Shown: positions 33,108 to 41,923 of the stretch, piece after piece
How positions within the stretch are numbered: the first letter of the stretch is position 1
How the letters are laid out: the number at the start of each line of letters is the position of its first letter
From: UBA4421 sp002704225
GTDB taxonomy: Bacteria; Pseudomonadota; Gammaproteobacteria; Pseudomonadales; Azotimanducaceae
DNA: 64,000 nucleotides
Assembly: GCA_902556425.1 (NCBI GenBank)
Contig: CACDWG010000011.1
Span: 1 to 64,000, forward strand
Direction of reading: 5' to 3'
The notes under the pieces: generated by a model
Seen by the model: only the letters and a program-made list of their open reading frames with translations
Database searches by the model: none
Told to the model about the DNA's origin: nothing
Made by a program: the position numbers and the translations under genes

Positions 33108-34322
33108 ATGACAAAAGAACAACCATTGGGGCCGTTAGCCGGTGTCCGAATCATCGACCTCACCAGCATGATATCTGGCCCAGTGGCGACCATGATGCTG
33201 GCGGATCAGGGTGCGGATGTGATCAAGGTTGAAGCCTTAGACGGCGACTTGGTTCGTGGCGCAGGGGCGACACGCGCGGGCATTACGTCCACCTTTATCT
33301 CCTCCAACCGCTCCAAGCGCGCGCTTGCCATTGATCTGAAGACTCCCGCAGGTGTCGAAGCGTTGAAGAAATTGCTGCAAACCGCGGATGTGATGGTGCA
33401 GAACTTCCGGCCCGGCGCCATCGAACGCATGGGTTTTGGCGAAGACGTTGTGCGGGCGCTCAAGGACGACATCATATACGTGTCAATCAGCGGTTTTGGT
33501 GATACCGGACCCTACGCGCATCAGCGTGTGTATGACCCGGTGATTCAGGCGCTGTCTGGTCTAGCGGCCATTCAGGCCGATGGAGAAACCGGGCGGCCGA
33601 AAATGATTCGCACCATCATCCCGGACAAAACCACCGCAGTGACTGCTGCTCAGGCCATTACCGCCGCTTTGTTTTCCAGGGAGCGTACCGGCCAAGGGCA
33701 ACATATTCGTCTTGCGATGCTCGACACCATGGTGGCGTATCTGTGGCCAGAAGGCATGGGTGGGTTTACCTTGGTCGGCAAGGAAGTCAAAAATGCTCGG
33801 GCGCAGCTGTCGCCGGATCTGATTTTTAAAACCCAAGATGGCTACATCACCGCGGGTGCCATGAGCGATAAAGAGTGGCGCGGCATGTGTACCGCTCTGG
33901 GACACTTGGAATGGTTGGAGGACCCGCGTTTTCTGACGGTAAATGACCGCGCTGTGAACGCGACGGATCGCATTTCGATGACCGGCGACGTGCTGGCCAC
34001 CAATACGTCGGCCTATTGGTTGGAACGTCTCGATGCCGAAGGCGTTCCCTCAGCGCCGGTGCTGTCTCGAGAAGATGTGATTACCCATCCTCAGATTCAG
34101 GCCAATGATCTGATCCACGAATACGATCACCCCATCGCGGGCCGTATTCGACAGCCCCGACCGGCCGCGCGCTTTGATCAAACTCCCTCGGGCATCCAGC
34201 GACCGGCTCCGGGTTTGGGTGAGCACAGCAGCGAGATACTGATGGAACTGGGTTACAGCGATGAGCAAATCGAGAGCCTGATCGATCAAGGTGTGCTGGG
34301 AGTGATGACACCGCCGGAATAA
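33108..34322 (+). CDS. Class III CoA-transferase (CaiB/BaiF family)
   Basis: A 404-residue CoA-transferase. GPLAGVRIIDLTSMISGPVA at the N-terminus, DVIKVEALDGDLVRG, SNRSKRALAIDLK, VMVQNFRPGAIERMGFG and the IIPDKTTAVTAAQAI segment with the catalytic Asp are characteristic of the family, which swaps CoA between two carboxylates via an aspartyl-CoA thioester. The partners cannot be deduced. It is downstream of the acyl-CoA synthetase in the same operon and convergent with the anti-sigma gene 35 bases later. Confidence 0.92.
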   Translation: MTKEQPLGPLAGVRIIDLTSMISGPVATMMLADQGADVIKVEALDGDLVRGAGATRAGITSTFISSNRSKRALAIDLKTPAGVEALKKLLQTADVMVQNFRPGAIERMGFGEDVVRALKDDIIYVSISGFGDTGPYAHQRVYDPVIQALSGLAAIQADGETGRPKMIRTIIPDKTTAVTAAQAITAALFSRERTGQGQHIRLAMLDTMVAYLWPEGMGGFTLVGKEVKNARAQLSPDLIFKTQDGYITAGAMSDKEWRGMCTALGHLEWLEDPRFLTVNDRAVNATDRISMTGDVLATNTSAYWLERLDAEGVPSAPVLSREDVITHPQIQANDLIHEYDHPIAGRIRQPRPAARFDQTPSGIQRPAPGLGEHSSEILMELGYSDEQIESLIDQGVLGVMTPPE

Positions 34323-34357
34323 CGGTGCCATCCCAGACGTCAGACTGCGCAAAGGAT

Positions 34358-36061
34358 CTAGCGGACTTCTGGGTCACGGCTGGCGCGGTTGAGCCAAAGC
34401 TGGACCATCAGTCCCAGCCCCAAAATCGTCGCCAGCAAGTTCAGTACGCCGCCAAGAAACGGTAGGTTAATGGCGATGGTCACGATGATCAGGCCAACGA
34501 AGAGGACGAGAGCCAAGCCTGGGTTGTCGCTTCGACTGGCCAGTACCGAACGACCGACCAGATGGGCGAAGACGATTTTGGCCAGATACCAAGCGGTCAG
34601 CCAAGCCGTTATCGTAATGAATGACAGGGGCAAGCCAACGACGGTGATGGCGATGATAACCGCCACAATCGGTACGGTGACAAGCACGAGAAAGCCGATT
34701 CCGGCCGTTTTTATGCTTTCTTTGCCGTCGCCAAGCTCCACCCGGCCAAGGCTGGGAGCAAGGGTAAAGATCAGCCACCCGACGACGAAGGCACCCACAA
34801 ACCACAGCAACCCCCAAAGATAGAAGCTGTTGGATACGAAGCGGTTACGGGCCTGAATGTTTTGAGGCTTGCCCTGGTAGTCGATCTCGCCTCGAATGAT
34901 TACGTCGTCGCCAAGCATCAGCCGGTCCTTGGTGGAGGTGCGATAGACGATATCGCCCCCGACCCTAGCGTTATCGAGCAGATTGATGTGTTTGGTCGCG
35001 ACGTTGAGATTTCCGCCTATTTCACCGGAAACGACGAGACGTTCGGCAGCAACGAGCATGTCTTTGGCGATCTTGGCATCCATCGCAAGCGAACTGCTGA
35101 AGCTGGCCAGGTTACCCCCAGTCTCGGTCTTCGAATCCAATTTGATCGTGTCTCCTGCGAGCCAAAGATCACCGGCGACGTTTGCCTGCTCGAAGATGAT
35201 GGCGTCGGCGAGGCTAACCGTCATTCCGCCAACGTTGGCACTGATCGTCACGTTATCGGCGATCGTGATCAGGTTGCCTGAGATCTCTCCGGTCACCTCG
35301 ATATCTTCAGCCGCCACAAATAAGTTGCCCTTGATGGCACCGTGGATCGTCGCGGTTTTTGTGGTAATCAATAGTGTGTCGTCGATGGTGTCAGAGGCCG
35401 CTATGATCACAGGATCTTCCTGCTGGATAACTTGTAACGCGTGGCCGGTGGGTGGTAGGCCGATCAATGTTGCGCCGACCCCAAGAGTCAACAGCACCGC
35501 CGGTACCGCACCGGGCTTTCGCCAGACGCTGCGTAAGCCATACAGCGATAGCAAACCGAAGGCCGCGATGATCACGGCTAAGTAGTTGTAGAACATGTCG
35601 ATTCCTTCCTTTTGTAAAAATAGAAAAATTTGATTGGCCACCGTGTAAACACTGGGTGCCCAGGTTGACGCTGCCCATGCGATAGAACCTAAAATCATCT
35701 CCTCGAACAGTGCTTTCCAAGACCACTGCACCAGCGCGGTCGTTAAGGTCACCGCGATCGTCGCTAAGGTAGCGTCACGTAACCGCTTTTTAGACTGAAA
35801 CGGGTGTATCTCCGGCGCTTCGATGGTCGGGCTGGCTGCCATGGCGAAGGCGCCCGAGAGACCTTGAGCTTCCTGCCGAAGCTGGTCGACGATACGGCGG
35901 CAGGTAGTACAGCCCCTGACGTGGTTGTGCACCGCGTGCCACTCGGCTCCTTCTATCGCTTGATCTAAGGTTTGTTGATCTGGTGCCTCTTGAACTGGGG
36001 ATGATGGATCCAGTGCCTCTTCGGCATACATCATTAAGGTCAATTCGGTCGGGTGGCTCAC
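34358..36061 (-). CDS. Anti-sigma factor-like zinc protein fused to a bactofilin-like beta-helix and C-terminal membrane domain
   Basis: A 567-residue protein. Residues 1-60 form a cytoplasmic zf-HC2-like domain with His47-x3-Cys51-x2-Cys54, the ZAS motif of anti-sigma factors that sequester ECF sigma factors. Hydrophobic helices follow at about 96-112, 122-147, 159-176 and 188-203. Residues about 215-395 are repetitive short beta-strands (ITTKTATIHGAIKGNLFVAA, AEDIEVTGEISGNLITI, ...) like the bactofilin/polymer-forming beta-helix. About 403-555 hold further membrane segments. The start is GTG at 36061, overlapping the sigma factor stop as GTGA. It should hold the sigma factor at the membrane and release it on an envelope signal sensed by the beta-helix; that mechanism is inference. 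Confidence 0.85.
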   Translation of the reverse strand: MSHPTELTLMMYAEEALDPSSPVQEAPDQQTLDQAIEGAEWHAVHNHVRGCTTCRRIVDQLRQEAQGLSGAFAMAASPTIEAPEIHPFQSKKRLRDATLATIAVTLTTALVQWSWKALFEEMILGSIAWAASTWAPSVYTVANQIFLFLQKEGIDMFYNYLAVIIAAFGLLSLYGLRSVWRKPGAVPAVLLTLGVGATLIGLPPTGHALQVIQQEDPVIIAASDTIDDTLLITTKTATIHGAIKGNLFVAAEDIEVTGEISGNLITIADNVTISANVGGMTVSLADAIIFEQANVAGDLWLAGDTIKLDSKTETGGNLASFSSSLAMDAKIAKDMLVAAERLVVSGEIGGNLNVATKHINLLDNARVGGDIVYRTSTKDRLMLGDDVIIRGEIDYQGKPQNIQARNRFVSNSFYLWGLLWFVGAFVVGWLIFTLAPSLGRVELGDGKESIKTAGIGFLVLVTVPIVAVIIAITVVGLPLSFITITAWLTAWYLAKIVFAHLVGRSVLASRSDNPGLALVLFVGLIIVTIAINLPFLGGVLNLLATILGLGLMVQLWLNRASRDPEVR

Positions 36062-36600
36062 TCAACACCTCCATGCATCGTTTTCTGATCTAAGGGTTGT
36101 TGCAGGCAGTGTCGCAGCCGCTGCTTCGCGCGAAGCAGCAGAACCCCAACATGATTGCGGTTTGTGCCCAGCAGGGTGGCAATTTCCTCGTAGCTGAGAT
36201 GGACTAAATACGCTAAGACCAAGGGCACACGATATTTCTCCGGCAAGTCGTCGATGGCAGCGTTTAAACGGGCTTGGGTCTCGGACGCGATCAATACATC
36301 GATGGCCAAGGGTTCGGGTGCTTTCAGGCGCTCAATCTCCGCATGCGATTCGGTATGAATATCCTCCCAGCGACCCACCTGCCGCAGCTGGTCTAAGCAG
36401 TGATGGTGCGCGATTGCTGCGATCCAATGCCAAAACGGTCGGGTGGATTGATAATGCCTGAACGTTTTGTAGGCACGGGTAAACGTTTCTTGCGCGGCAT
36501 CTTCAGCGCTTTCATTGGTTAGCAAAAATCGACGGCACAGAGCGAATACCCGTGGGTAGTACTCCCGATAGAGAACCTCAAATGCACCGCTGTCTGCCAT
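36058..36600 (-). CDS. ECF-type RNA polymerase sigma factor
   Basis: A 180-residue sigma-70 family protein with region 2 (FEVLYREYYPRVFALCRRFL, then ESAEDAAQETFTRAYKTFRHY at about 30-50) and region 4 (LPEKYRVPLVLAYLVHLSYEEIA...LGTNRNHVGVLLLRAKQRLR at about 120-165). It lacks regions 1 and 3, so it is an extracytoplasmic-function sigma. Its stop overlaps the GTG of the anti-sigma/beta-helix gene by four bases, a classic sigma/anti-sigma pair. It probably drives its own operon and envelope genes elsewhere; the upstream 130 bases (36601-36732) separate it from an MFS gene on the same strand. Confidence 0.93.
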   Translation of the reverse strand: MADSGAFEVLYREYYPRVFALCRRFLLTNESAEDAAQETFTRAYKTFRHYQSTRPFWHWIAAIAHHHCLDQLRQVGRWEDIHTESHAEIERLKAPEPLAIDVLIASETQARLNAAIDDLPEKYRVPLVLAYLVHLSYEEIATLLGTNRNHVGVLLLRAKQRLRHCLQQPLDQKTMHGGVE

Positions 36601-36732
36601 AAATATTCCCGAACGCTTAAAAGGTATTACGTCCAGCGAACACAGTTATTACGGTTTCGGCCTGAGCGGAGAGCGATTTTGGGAAGAAAGATCAGAAACA
36701 GTGATGCCTTTCACATTGCGAAAGGCGAACCG

Positions 36733-38070
36733 TTAGACAGCGGTTTCCTGAGCCTTGCGCCGCATTCGGTCTCGTCGACCGCCTACGGCAATAAAGAATG
36801 GGCCTAGGCAACAAACAAACATCATGCCCGCCAGTACCTGAAAGGCAATTAGGTAGCTGCCTGTTTGATCGTAGATTAATCCGGCTATTGGCGATGCCAT
36901 CAGTGCCCAAGGCATTTCCACAAAGCGCAGTAAGCCCGATGCACTGCCAAAGGAGCGACTTCCCAAGGTGCTTGAGATGGCAAAAGTGCGTAAGGGCGAC
37001 ATACCCGAATAACCGAAGCCGTACAGACAGCCCGCGAAGATGGCGGCGATCGTTGAGTTGGCGGCACTGAACAACAGCAGCGCCGTACCTTGGCAGATCA
37101 AGGCAAGCCAAATACTCACCCGCGCCCCCCAATAGTCTGACAGCCAGCCAACGACGGGTTTGCCGAGGGCGGCAAAGAGGGCGGTAATCGACAACACCTG
37201 AGCCGCGGTGCCGCCGTCTAGGCCGATATCCTTTAGATGCGAAAACAGGTGCAGCATGACAGCGGCAAAAACGCAGAACATTGAGCCGAACATGACGCTA
37301 ATGGCCCAGAACCCTTTGTGGGTGAGCATGTCCTTGGTGCTCCACAGCACATGGTCCTCGGCGACGACGACCATTTCTTCCGGATTGTCAGCCACGTACC
37401 GATGGCCGTCGCGTACCTCGCCAATGTCTTCGGGACGGTCGCGCATAAAAACATAGACGGCAGGGAACAATGCTAAGGCCGTCGTCGCGCCGAAAACGAT
37501 GTAGGCGTTGCGCCAGTCAATGGCTTCGATCATCGCGTTGACCAAGGGCGGCATCACGATGCCCGAGATCGATGCGCCCATAACGGCAAAAGCGATGGCA
37601 CGGCCGCGCCAATGATCGAACCAATTCATCACCGAGCGGTGCCAAACGGGGCCACCCATCGTGGCCATGCCCAATCCCATGCAGACACTGACCACGAAGT
37701 AAAACTGCAGCAGATTGGAAACATGGGCCAGCATCAGGTAGGAGGCAGATACGATGGCGATACCGCCAAGCATGATTTTCTTAGGTGAGCCATGATCGAG
37801 ATATCGACCCAGATAGGGCGCAACGAGAGCGCCGGTGATCACAGCACAAGAAAACCCCATGGAAATACTGAAGCGGTTGCCGTCGTCCAATGTGTTGGCC
37901 AAGTGCGGTAAAAACATACCGCGAGAGTACGAATAGAAGCCGGTACCGAGAAAGCCTAGCAGAGCGGAAACCAATACGATGACCCAACCGTAAAACTTGC
38001 GTGGCTGCGGGTTTCCATGGACTTCGTTGTTGTTGATGCGGCCTCCAAAGCTCGAAGGAATGTACGTCAT
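36733..38070 (-). CDS. MFS transporter, oxalate/formate antiporter (OFA)-like
   Basis: A 445-residue 12-helix MFS protein. FYGWVIVLVSALLGFLGTGFYSYSRGMFLPHL at the N-terminus, the GRYLDHGSPKKIMLGG loop between helices 2 and 3, NWFDHWRGRAIAFAVMGAS, and the WRNAYIVFG segment before helix 6 are typical of monocarboxylate/OFA-like transporters. Likely substrates are carboxylates; the specific one is unknown. No strong ribosome binding site precedes ATG 38070. It is divergent from the AlkK-like ligase at 38261, so uptake and activation of the same acid is a reasonable idea. Confidence 0.86.
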   Translation of the reverse strand: MTYIPSSFGGRINNNEVHGNPQPRKFYGWVIVLVSALLGFLGTGFYSYSRGMFLPHLANTLDDGNRFSISMGFSCAVITGALVAPYLGRYLDHGSPKKIMLGGIAIVSASYLMLAHVSNLLQFYFVVSVCMGLGMATMGGPVWHRSVMNWFDHWRGRAIAFAVMGASISGIVMPPLVNAMIEAIDWRNAYIVFGATTALALFPAVYVFMRDRPEDIGEVRDGHRYVADNPEEMVVVAEDHVLWSTKDMLTHKGFWAISVMFGSMFCVFAAVMLHLFSHLKDIGLDGGTAAQVLSITALFAALGKPVVGWLSDYWGARVSIWLALICQGTALLLFSAANSTIAAIFAGCLYGFGYSGMSPLRTFAISSTLGSRSFGSASGLLRFVEMPWALMASPIAGLIYDQTGSYLIAFQVLAGMMFVCCLGPFFIAVGGRRDRMRRKAQETAV

Positions 38071-38260
38071 GAGCGCTCGTGCTGAGGAGTCTGGCTAATC
38101 AGAGCGCTTCCAGCGTTGCTCAGAGCATACCGTATTTTGATTAACCTTTTCTTGGCGGATCCGCAGCGAGACCGAAGTCCGAGCGGCTATAACCCCTGAA
38201 ATGGCAGTGATAGACTTGGATGCAACAAGTGAAAAAGCCAACTCGGAGGAGAGAGCTACT

Positions 38261-39916
38261 ATGGCGATGCAACATACGCCTTTATTGATGTCCAACATTC
38301 TGGACCGAGGTGCCAAAGTCGCGCCCAACGAAGAAATCGTTACGCTGACGGAAAATGGCGTTCGCCGCCAAACCTATAAGGAAACTCGGGATCGATCCCA
38401 TCAGCTTGCTCACGCCTTGGCGGGTGCAGGTATCAAAATAGGCGACCGGGTCGGCACATTTATGTGGAACGGGTCTCGTCACCTAGAGGCTTACCACGCG
38501 TGCGCGGGTATGGGCGCGGTACTGCATACGTTGAATGTTCGGTTGTCTGAAAAAGACCTCGAGTACATCATCAATCATGCCGAAGACCAGATCATCATTG
38601 CCGATGCTGACGTGCTGCCATTGCTGGAAAACCTCAAGGGAAAAATCCCGACGGTGCGCAAGATTGTTGTCGCTACCGAAGAGGGTTTTGAGGGCTGGGC
38701 GACGGAGCTACCGGACCCTGTCGATTACGAAGCCTTTATTGCTGGCCAGCCGACGGAATACGAATGGCCGCAGATTGATGAGAATTCTCCCATGGGTCTT
38801 TGCTACACCAGTGGTACAACCGGCAATCCCAAGGGCGTGGAATATGAGCATCGCTCGCAGTATTTGCACACCCTCACTCAGTGCATGACCGACTCCATGG
38901 GCTTGTCTGGGGCAGATACCGTTTGCGGCATCGTTCCGATGTTTCATGCCATGGGCTGGGGTATTCCTTGGTCGGCCTTAATGCTTGGCTGCAAGCAGGT
39001 GATGCCGCATCGCTTCATGGATCCCGCGCGACTGATCGAGCTGATGTCCAGTGAGAAAGTCACCCTGTCCGCCGGCGTACCAACGATTTGGCAAGGCGTT
39101 AAGGGCTTGTACGAAGCGAATCCCGGTGCCTATGACCTATCGTCTTTGTCCCGTCTGACCTGCGGGGGCAGTTCACCCCCACCGTCGCTGATTCGTTGGT
39201 TCTGGGATGAGCTGGATGTGGAGATGATTCAAGGCTGGGGTATGACGGAAACCTCACCGCTGGCGACGCTGTCTCGACGTGTGATGAAGCGGTCACAGCT
39301 GTCGCTCAGCGAAGACGAACAGTTTGAGAATGTGGCGAAAGCTGGGCAGCTTATGCCCGGGCTGGAGCTGGATATCTTCGACGAAGAGTTTAACCGCCTG
39401 CCCCACGACGGCGAAACCGTTGGTGAAATTCTGGTACGTGGTCCTTGGATTTGCTCTGAGTACTTTAATAACCCGCAGCCCGACAAGTTTCACGACGGCT
39501 GGCTGATTACCGGTGACGTAGGCAAGATCGATCCGGAGGAGTATTTGATCATTGCTGACCGCTCAAAGGATTTGGTGAAGAGTGGTGGCGAATGGATCTC
39601 CTCGGTTGATCTGGAGAATCACATTGTCGGTGTCGATGGCGTTGCTCAGGCCTGCGTGGTTGCCCAACCGCACCCCAAGTGGGACGAACGGCCAGTTGCG
39701 CTGGTGATTCTAGAGGCTGGCAAGGAAGTAGCCCAGCAAACCATTTTGCAGCACTGCGAAACGGCCTTTGCTAAGTGGCAGCTGCCTGACGAAATCCTGT
39801 TCGTCGACACGATTCCGCTGACGTCCACGGGCAAGATGGATAAGAAAGTAGTGCGTGCCGATTTGGAGTCCAAGGGATACCAACTGCCGTCACTGCGAGG
39901 AGAGGCGACGGGCTAG
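38261..39916 (+). CDS. Medium/long-chain fatty-acid-CoA ligase (AlkK-like)
   Basis: A 551-residue AMP-forming acyl-CoA ligase. It has the P-loop CYTSGTTGNPKGVEYEHRS, IVPMFHAMGWGIPWSALMLG, GWGMTETSPLATLS and LVKSGGEWISSVDLEN, with the catalytic Lys in PLTSTGKMDKK; these closely resemble AlkK of alkane degraders. ATG 38261 is chosen over 38201 because GGAGGAGAGA lies just upstream. A strong terminator ends the transcript at 39934-39966. With the CYP153 gene 34 kb away it could form an alkane-to-acyl-CoA route, which is inference. Confidence 0.92.
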   Translation: MAMQHTPLLMSNILDRGAKVAPNEEIVTLTENGVRRQTYKETRDRSHQLAHALAGAGIKIGDRVGTFMWNGSRHLEAYHACAGMGAVLHTLNVRLSEKDLEYIINHAEDQIIIADADVLPLLENLKGKIPTVRKIVVATEEGFEGWATELPDPVDYEAFIAGQPTEYEWPQIDENSPMGLCYTSGTTGNPKGVEYEHRSQYLHTLTQCMTDSMGLSGADTVCGIVPMFHAMGWGIPWSALMLGCKQVMPHRFMDPARLIELMSSEKVTLSAGVPTIWQGVKGLYEANPGAYDLSSLSRLTCGGSSPPPSLIRWFWDELDVEMIQGWGMTETSPLATLSRRVMKRSQLSLSEDEQFENVAKAGQLMPGLELDIFDEEFNRLPHDGETVGEILVRGPWICSEYFNNPQPDKFHDGWLITGDVGKIDPEEYLIIADRSKDLVKSGGEWISSVDLENHIVGVDGVAQACVVAQPHPKWDERPVALVILEAGKEVAQQTILQHCETAFAKWQLPDEILFVDTIPLTSTGKMDKKVVRADLESKGYQLPSLRGEATG

Positions 39917-39933
39917 CGCCAAGTCGTTTCCGC

Positions 39934-39966
39934 AAAGGGGTGTTGGCGACAACATCCCTTTTTTTG
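39934..39966 (+). terminator. Intrinsic terminator after the AlkK-like ligase
   Basis: AAAGGGGTGTTG, loop GCGA and CAACATCCCTTT form a 12-bp stem with one G-T wobble, continuing into a run of seven or more T. It starts 18 bases after the ligase stop and 29 bases before the amidohydrolase start, so it should separate the two transcripts. Confidence 0.85.
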
Positions 39967-39994
39967 TCTGCTTTTTTTGAGGGAGAGGATTCCT

Positions 39995-41815
39995 ATGTTA
40001 GACAACACCCAAGGGGAGCATGTTGAGCTCTCGAACCGTCTTGAGGCCTTCGACTTCAATGTGCCAAAACATCACAGTGCGGATCCGTTTGCCTGCCCTT
40101 GCTGTGCCAATGTTTTTGCTGAGACCTTGCGATTGAGCGGTGCGGATCTCGCGGAACAAGCCAAACGTCTGCCAGCCGCGCCAGACCGGCCATATGCCGC
40201 GCCCGTGTTAGTGACCGGCGGGCAGATCATCACGATGAATGCAGGGATGCCGGCAGCCGAGGCTATGTTGGTTGAAGACGGTCGTATCGCCTGGGTTGGT
40301 CAATTGTCGGACATGCCGGAAGCTGCTGAAGGCGTGGAACGGTTGGATCTGAAAGGCAAGGTCGTGGTGCCCGGCTTCGTCGAGCCGCATATGCATTTGC
40401 CGCCGCTGGCGATGATGCACGCGTTTTCAAACATTGGCCCCAATCGCTTTGACACAGCGGCACAGGCTCTGGCTCAACTGGCCAAGGATGCAGCCGCAAT
40501 GCCCGCCGGAGAGTGGGTCGTGGGGCGACAGTTCGATCCGTCGCTACAGAGCGGGCCAGACTATTTGACCGCAGACATGTTGGATGAGGTCAGCACAGAC
40601 CACCCGGTATTTGTCTACAACACATCGCTGCACCTTGGTTACTGCAACTCGGTCGCCTTGGCCTTGGCCGGTATCGATGCGGATACACCAGATCCACAAG
40701 GTGCCGAAATCGGTCGTGACGCTGACGGTAATCCCAATGGCGTACTCAAGGCGGGACCGGCCATGGCCTTGGTGGTGCGGCACAACACAAAGCTGAAGCA
40801 CGGCAATATCGCGGAGGGTTGTTTGAGTGTTCTGGGGCACGCCAACGCCGTGGGTATTACGACGCTTTGTGACCAAGGCACCGGCATGTTTCAGGGCATC
40901 AAAGAATTGGATGTGTATCAGAGCATGCGGGACAGCGGTCGTATGACGGCTCGATTTCGCTACAGCGTTGGTCAGGCCATGGCGGACCGTTGGGACGAAG
41001 CCAATCTGGTCTGGGGAGAGGGCGACGAATGGGTTCGGCGAACCGGCTGGAAGATTGTTTCTGATGGGTCAAACCAGGGCAGAACCGGTCTTCAGCGTGA
41101 GGCTTTTATTGGCGCGGAAGGTGAGAACGCCCGTGGCATGGCCTACATCGACAAAGACGTGCTGGATGACGCGGTGGAAACGCGTTTGCGTCAGGGATGG
41201 GCGGTCTGTGTTCACGCCAACGGAGACGCGGCGATTGATCGTGCCCTGGACGCCTTTGCCAAGGCGAAAGCCAAGGGGCTCGATCCAGCAGCCATGCGCT
41301 GCAGAATTGAACATTGCAGCATTTTGCATGACGAACAAATCGACAAAATGGCGGAGCTTGGTCTGTCGCCAAGCTTCTTGATCGGCCACGTCCACTATTG
41401 GGGTAAGGCCTTTGTGGAAGACATATTCGGTCTCGAAAAAGCGTCCAAGCTAGATCGTACCGGCGCCTGCGAAGACAAGGGTATACGCTGGAGCCTGCAT
41501 TCGGATGATCCAGTGACGGAGATGAACCCCCTGCGCTGCATGGAAAATGCCGTAGTACGCAACATGTGGCGCAGTGACGAGCTGCTGTCGCCAGAAGAAC
41601 GTGTGCCCGTGGCCGCGGCACTTCGCGCCATGACCATTGACGCTGCCTGGCAGTGCCATTCCGATCACGAAGTCGGCAGTCTTGAGGTTGGTAAATTCGC
41701 GGATTTTGTCGTGCTGGCGCAAGATCCGCTCACCGTACCGCCGGAGACACTCGGTAGCATCGACGTGCTCGAAACTTGGGTTGGCGGTGAGCAGGTGTAT
41801 AGTCAATTCGCTTAA
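39995..41815 (+). CDS. YtcJ-like amidohydrolase with a cysteine-containing N-terminal extension
   Basis: A 606-residue metal-dependent amidohydrolase of the YtcJ group. The core begins near residue 65 (APVLVTGGQIITMNAGMPAAEA), with the HxH motif in PGFVEPHMHLPPL, the HANGDAAIDRALDAF histidine, and WSLHSDDPVTEMNPL with the catalytic Asp. The first 60 residues are extra: HHSADPFACPCCANVF carries Cys34, Cys36 and Cys37, which might bind metal or form a redox pair. GAGGGAGAGG precedes ATG 39995. Substrate unknown; YtcJ relatives hydrolyse amides, ureas or hydantoin-like rings. It has its own transcript after the terminator and is followed by a serine hydrolase. Confidence 0.82.
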   Translation: MLDNTQGEHVELSNRLEAFDFNVPKHHSADPFACPCCANVFAETLRLSGADLAEQAKRLPAAPDRPYAAPVLVTGGQIITMNAGMPAAEAMLVEDGRIAWVGQLSDMPEAAEGVERLDLKGKVVVPGFVEPHMHLPPLAMMHAFSNIGPNRFDTAAQALAQLAKDAAAMPAGEWVVGRQFDPSLQSGPDYLTADMLDEVSTDHPVFVYNTSLHLGYCNSVALALAGIDADTPDPQGAEIGRDADGNPNGVLKAGPAMALVVRHNTKLKHGNIAEGCLSVLGHANAVGITTLCDQGTGMFQGIKELDVYQSMRDSGRMTARFRYSVGQAMADRWDEANLVWGEGDEWVRRTGWKIVSDGSNQGRTGLQREAFIGAEGENARGMAYIDKDVLDDAVETRLRQGWAVCVHANGDAAIDRALDAFAKAKAKGLDPAAMRCRIEHCSILHDEQIDKMAELGLSPSFLIGHVHYWGKAFVEDIFGLEKASKLDRTGACEDKGIRWSLHSDDPVTEMNPLRCMENAVVRNMWRSDELLSPEERVPVAAALRAMTIDAAWQCHSDHEVGSLEVGKFADFVVLAQDPLTVPPETLGSIDVLETWVGGEQVYSQFA

Positions 41816-41923
41816 GCAAAAGAGGGTTTCGCCAGTATAAAATTACAACCGGCGTTCAATTGAAATCTTTCGTTTCGCTTGAGGTAGGCTGTGACCTTAT
41901 CTACTCAGCGAGAGGTCATTGAA

